From positions 1 to 48,440 of the forward strand of contig JAWVZB010000007.1 of NCBI GenBank assembly GCA_033722375.1: a stretch of 48,440 nucleotides of DNA, in the 5' to 3' direction. Below the pieces are notes generated by a model. It saw only the letters and a program-made list of their open reading frames with translations, was not told where the DNA came from and ran no database searches. Both the position numbers and the translations under genes were made by a program. The DNA is from JAWVZB01 sp033722375 (GTDB lineage: Bacteria; Actinomycetota; Nitriliruptoria; Nitriliruptorales; Nitriliruptoraceae). This document shows, in pieces, positions 48,077-48,440 of this stretch; positions within the stretch are counted from its first letter, which is position 1, and each line of letters starts with the position of its first letter.

Positions 48077-48440
48077 AGGTCGACGCGAACGGCCGTGAGC
48101 ACGAGGTCGCTCCCGGAACGACCCTCGCTGAGTTCCTGCGTGCTCTCGAGTTCGATCCCCGTTACGTCGTCGTCGAGCGCAACGGCGAGGTCGTCGAGCG
48201 CGGTGCTGCCGAGTCGGTCGAGCTCGAGGACGGGGACGACCTCGTGCTCGTGCGGGCAGTCGCCGGTGGCGCGGAGCCGTCGGAGACGGCGAGCACGCAC
48301 GGCGCAGATCGGGTCGCCGGTGGCGCGGAGCCGTCGGAGACGGCGAGCACGCACGGCGCGGAGGCGTTCCCGTCACTGTCGGCGGCGGGGGAGCGGCGGA
48401 TGGCGCGGCTCGAGGACGCCCGCCTGTACGTCGTCACGGA
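48073..48440 (+). CDS. thiS: ThiS sulfur carrier fused in frame to a ThiE-like start (partial)
   Basis: The frame runs off the window edge. Residues 1-66 are ThiS, a ubiquitin-fold sulfur carrier, ending VRAVAGG with the Gly-Gly (65-66) that is normally the free C-terminus. There is no stop. Instead a linker with a duplicated 18-residue unit (VAGGAEPSETASTHGA plus two) follows, then ARLEDARLYVVT, which resembles the first strand of thiamine-phosphate synthase ThiE. An in-frame ATG at 48400 has GGGGGAG six bases before it, so ThiE could also be made separately. The ATG at 48073 overlaps the upstream stop. The ThiE identity rests on about 12 residues. Confidence 0.8.
   Translation, partial: MKVDANGREHEVAPGTTLAEFLRALEFDPRYVVVERNGEVVERGAAESVELEDGDDLVLVRAVAGGAEPSETASTHGADRVAGGAEPSETASTHGAEAFPSLSAAGERRMARLEDARLYVVT
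48259..48359 (+). repeat. 47-bp perfect direct repeat in the ThiS-ThiE linker
   Basis: Bases 48259-48305 recur exactly at 48313-48359, a 54-base period that keeps the reading frame. The duplication copies the VAGG end of ThiS plus the linker, giving two Gly-Gly sites (residues 65-66 and 83-84). Confidence 0.95.

Overview
The window is high-GC chromosomal DNA from an actinobacterium. The evidence is a WhiB-family Fe-S regulator, a SepH-type septation protein, a PimB'-type mannosyltransferase, a PASTA-domain Ser/Thr kinase, an LPXTG surface protein, the actinobacterial exonuclease/GIY-YIG fusion, frequent GTG starts, and repeated TANNNT -10 boxes with apparent leaderless starts. A deep-branching class such as Nitriliruptoria is my guess only. 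I see no tRNA, rRNA, IS element, prophage or CRISPR array. The DNA is densely coded, and no gene-free stretch exceeds about 230 bases.

Layout, left to right. 1-5.7 kb: lipid kinase, two-gene ABC exporter, quinolinate synthase (nadA) with an AT-rich palindrome upstream, glycerate kinase and a His-rich A-type Fe-S carrier. 5.9-9.1 kb: acyl-CoA synthetase, then a cysteine desulfurase/TusA pair. 9.3-12.3 kb: LPXTG protein with nine Cys-containing decapeptide units, a degenerate receiver protein and an orphan response regulator. 12.4-17.5 kb: trpD-csaA-BsuPI-like protein, the exonuclease/GIY-YIG protein behind two SOS-box-like palindromes, whiB and mutM. 17.6-21.3 kb: DUF309 protein, small zinc-ribbon protein, membrane-anchored protein, NYN-domain protein and SepH. 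21.4-32.1 kb: lipoprotein, M48 protease, PimB', hydrolase, SRPBCC, zinc-ribbon membrane protein, ArsA-like ATPase, CxxCxxC protein, ROK glucokinase, EEP-fold protein and a DPP IV-type peptidase. Most of these are joined by 4-base overlaps. 32.1-36.2 kb: small membrane protein and PlsC diverging across a 12-bp inverted repeat, then MsrB, an alpha/beta hydrolase and glycerol kinase. 36.3-42.6 kb: phosphofructokinase, PLD-like protein, inositol-phosphatase-like protein, threonine aldolase, DAHP synthase and a zinc-ribbon/discoidin-like membrane protein. 42.7-45.5 kb: PASTA kinase, coiled-coil lipoprotein and a small acidic protein. 45.6-48.4 kb: thiamine operon (TPP riboswitch, thiG, thiH, a membrane protein, and a ThiS reading frame that runs into a ThiE-like start at the window edge).

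The set fadD, trpD, exonuclease/GIY-YIG, pimB', SRPBCC, ArsA, PlsC, DAHP synthase, PknL-like kinase recalls, from memory, the Mycobacterium tuberculosis Rv2176-Rv2193 segment. The glucokinase/phosphofructokinase part recalls the Streptomyces glkA-pfkA neighbourhood. Much of the window therefore looks like an old actinobacterial core block for envelope lipid, aromatic and sugar metabolism.

The features most worth a second look are the ThiS-ThiE frame with a duplicated Gly-Gly linker and an internal start, the paired SOS-like boxes, the palindromes in promoter regions, the leaderless promoter signature, and several enzymes with altered catalytic motifs.
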